A DNA stretch of 5,947 nucleotides, taken from NCBI GenBank assembly GCA_903931355.1, contig CAIZCB010000354.1:1-5947 (forward strand), in the 5' to 3' direction. Positions 4,446-5,947 of the stretch are shown one piece after another. Under the pieces are notes generated by a model. The model saw only the letters and a program-made list of their open reading frames with translations. It searched no databases and was not told the DNA's origin. The translations under genes and the position numbers were made by a program. Position 1 is the stretch's first letter. Every line of letters starts with the position of its first letter. The DNA is from an uncultured Pseudomonadota bacterium (GTDB lineage: Bacteria > Pseudomonadota > Gammaproteobacteria > Methylococcales > Methylomonadaceae).

Positions 4446-5777
4446 TTAGATTGCCTTTTTGACGTCATTCGCCAATTGTTGGGCGTATTTATTGACATCA
4501 TCTTCATCAACACCTTCTACCATCACTCTAACCAATGGTTCGGTACCAGAAGCTCTTAGCAATACCCTGCCCTTGTCGCCCAATTTTTTCTCAACGGCGG
4601 CAACCGCTTTTTTAATCGCTTCGTTTTCGTTGATATTAACTCTTTTCTCAACTTTGACGTTTATCAGCACTTGCGGATATTTTTTCATCCCTGATTTTAA
4701 TTCGTTGAGGCTTTTGCCAGTGCGTTGCATTTCAGCCAAAACCTGTAAAGCGGAAACGATGCCGTCACCGGTTGTGGTTTTATCCAAGCAGATAATATGA
4801 CCCGAACCTTCACCGCCTAACATACCTTGTTTTTCGGCTAATAATTCCATCACATAGCGGTCGCCAACATTGGCTCTGAATAACGGCACACCTAATGCAT
4901 TTAGCGCGTGCTCCATGCCTAAATTCGACATCAAAGTACCGACCACAGGGCCTGTCAGCTTGCCTTCATCCAAACGCGATTTGGCAATGACATAAATCAG
5001 CTCATCACCATCGACAATTTCGCCTTTGTGATCAACCATGATGATTCTGTCACCGTCGCCATCTAAAGCAATACCAACATCAGCGCGGAACTCTAAGACT
5101 TTCGCCGCCAAGCTTTCCGGCTTGGTCGCGCCACATTCATCATTAATATTCAGACCATCTGGATCTGCAGCTATCGCTACTACTTCGGCACCGACTTCGG
5201 CAAAGACATGCGGTGCAATGTGATAAGTAGCACCATTGGCACAATCAATCACGATCCGCATCCCTCTAAAATCGAGTTGCGGCGGCACAGTGGCTTTACA
5301 AAACTCGATATAACGTCCGGCAGCATCGCTGACGCGCTTTACTTTACCTAGCTTGGCCGACTCAACTGTCGTCATCGGCGCGTCAATGTAATGTTCAATT
5401 TGATGCTCTAAATCATCCGGCAACTTAGAACCGCTGACAGAAAAGAATTTAATCCCGTTATCGTAATAAGGATTGTGAGATGCACTAATAACGATACCGG
5501 CTTTAGCGCGTAGGGTTCGGGTTAAATAAGCAACCCCTGGGGTTGGCATAGGGCCTAGCATTTTGGTATCAACGCCAGCCGCAGAAAGTCCTGCTTCTAA
5601 AGCTGATTCAAACATATATCCAGAAATTCGGGTGTCTTTACCAACTAAAACAAAGCCGCCTTCTTTTGCAAAAACCTTACCCGTTGCCCAACCAAGCTTG
5701 AGCATGAAATCTGCGGTAATGGGATAGTCCCCTACCTTGCCGCGAATACCGTCTGTACCAAAATATTTTTTTGCCAT
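4446..5777 (-). CDS. glmM: Phosphoglucosamine mutase
   Basis: Converts glucosamine 6-phosphate to glucosamine 1-phosphate, the step before UDP-GlcNAc synthesis by GlmU for peptidoglycan and lipopolysaccharide; cytoplasmic. The 443 residues match the family length (about 445). In order: the N-terminal [13 protein letters not shown], the active-site phosphoserine S100 in ISASHNP, the metal-binding loop DGDGDR (239-244), the sugar-binding GEGSGH (322-327) and the C-terminal phosphate-binding RASGTEP (408-414). The start ATG at 5777 has AGAGA about eight bases upstream and opens with the usual [11 protein letters not shown] strong terminator sits only about 30 bases before it, so expression depends on readthrough or a promoter that is not obvious. 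Confidence 0.98.
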   Translation of the reverse strand: MAKKYFGTDGIRGKVGDYPITADFMLKLGWATGKVFAKEGGFVLVGKDTRISGYMFESALEAGLSAAGVDTKMLGPMPTPGVAYLTRTLRAKAGIVISASHNPYYDNGIKFFSVSGSKLPDDLEHQIEHYIDAPMTTVESAKLGKVKRVSDAAGRYIEFCKATVPPQLDFRGMRIVIDCANGATYHIAPHVFAEVGAEVVAIAADPDGLNINDECGATKPESLAAKVLEFRADVGIALDGDGDRIIMVDHKGEIVDGDELIYVIAKSRLDEGKLTGPVVGTLMSNLGMEHALNALGVPLFRANVGDRYVMELLAEKQGMLGGEGSGHIICLDKTTTGDGIVSALQVLAEMQRTGKSLNELKSGMKKYPQVLINVKVEKRVNINENEAIKKAVAAVEKKLGDKGRVLLRASGTEPLVRVMVEGVDEDDVNKYAQQLANDVKKAI

Positions 5778-5801
5778 ATTTATCTCTTGTTTCTAATTAC
5801 C

Positions 5802-5830
5802 AAAAAAAAGAGAGGCGTTAGCCTCTCTTG
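5802..5830 (-). terminator. Strong rho-independent terminator before glmM
   Basis: The arms AAGAGAGGC (5808-5816) and GCCTCTCTT (5821-5829) form a 9-bp stem with a GTTA loop. On the minus strand the stem runs into eight T, a good terminator for the gene ending at 5847. The plus strand also has a T run after the stem (5832-5837), so it may work in both directions. Confidence 0.88.
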
Positions 5831-5846
5831 GTTTTTTGTGTCTAAA

Positions 5847-5947
5847 TTAACTCTGTTCAGCTGTACCATCAACAGATGCGCTGTGTGTATCTTGACCCCA
5901 AGGCTCCGCTTCAACTGGTGTTGATGTCGGTGGCGGGGTTTCATCCC
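5847..5947 (-). CDS. C-terminal tail of an upstream protein, possibly FtsH (partial)
   Basis: An open frame enters from the right edge and ends in TAA at 5847. The 32 visible residues start DETPPPTSTPVEAEPWGQD and end DGTAEQS, an acidic, proline-rich, probably disordered tail. In many gammaproteobacteria ftsH (sometimes followed by folP) lies upstream of glmM, and FtsH often ends in such a tail, whereas FolP does not. The FtsH identity is therefore an inference from gene order and composition; no diagnostic motif is visible. Confidence 0.45.
   Translation of the reverse strand, partial: DETPPPTSTPVEAEPWGQDTHSASVDGTAEQS

Noticed and set aside
4459..4800. 113-codon plus-strand ORF opposite glmM
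   Set aside because: Antisense shadow of the fully conserved GlmM C-terminal domain; Ser/Thr/Leu-rich composition typical of such shadows.

Overview
The window comes from a gammaproteobacterial chromosome. The minus-strand order glmM, tpiA, secG, tRNA-Leu(GAG) is a conserved housekeeping cluster of that class; E. coli has the same glmM-secG-leuU order without tpiA. The moderate GC content and the tpiA placement would fit a Methylococcales-like or Pseudomonas-like lineage, but no single genus can be named from this sequence.

Right half (about 3100-5947, all minus strand): the tail of an unidentified upstream protein (possibly FtsH), a strong terminator, then glmM (cell-wall precursor synthesis), tpiA (glycolysis), secG (protein export), tRNA-Leu(GAG) nine bases after secG, and a rho-independent terminator. 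All catalytic residues of GlmM and TpiA are present, so this part looks intact and ordinary.

Left half (about 213-3190): a small integrated element of about 2.96 kb inserted into the 3' end of the tRNA-Leu gene. A 16-bp identical core (213-228 and 3175-3190) lies in an imperfect 88-90 bp direct repeat that also duplicates the tRNA terminator. Next to the tRNA is an intact P4-type tyrosine integrase, preceded by a striking repeat-rich palindrome that is a good candidate operator or arm-site array. Behind the integrase runs a tightly packed series: a 32-codon ORF, a 169-residue protein (TubC_N-like N-terminus, Cys-rich C-terminus) whose start overlaps the ORF's stop, and a small gene with a strong ribosome binding site that is frameshifted at a run of six C. 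About 690 bp beyond that (229-917) hold no intact gene, only repeats, a weak hairpin and probable decayed sequence.

At the extreme left (1 to about 65) there seems to be the end of an IS3-family insertion sequence whose transposase would start just outside the window. The whole left half reads as a small, partly decayed integrative element or island remnant, not a complete known defence or conjugation system. The most informative observations are the integrase-upstream palindrome, the frameshifted coupled gene, and the fact that precise excision would now leave a damaged tRNA-Leu.
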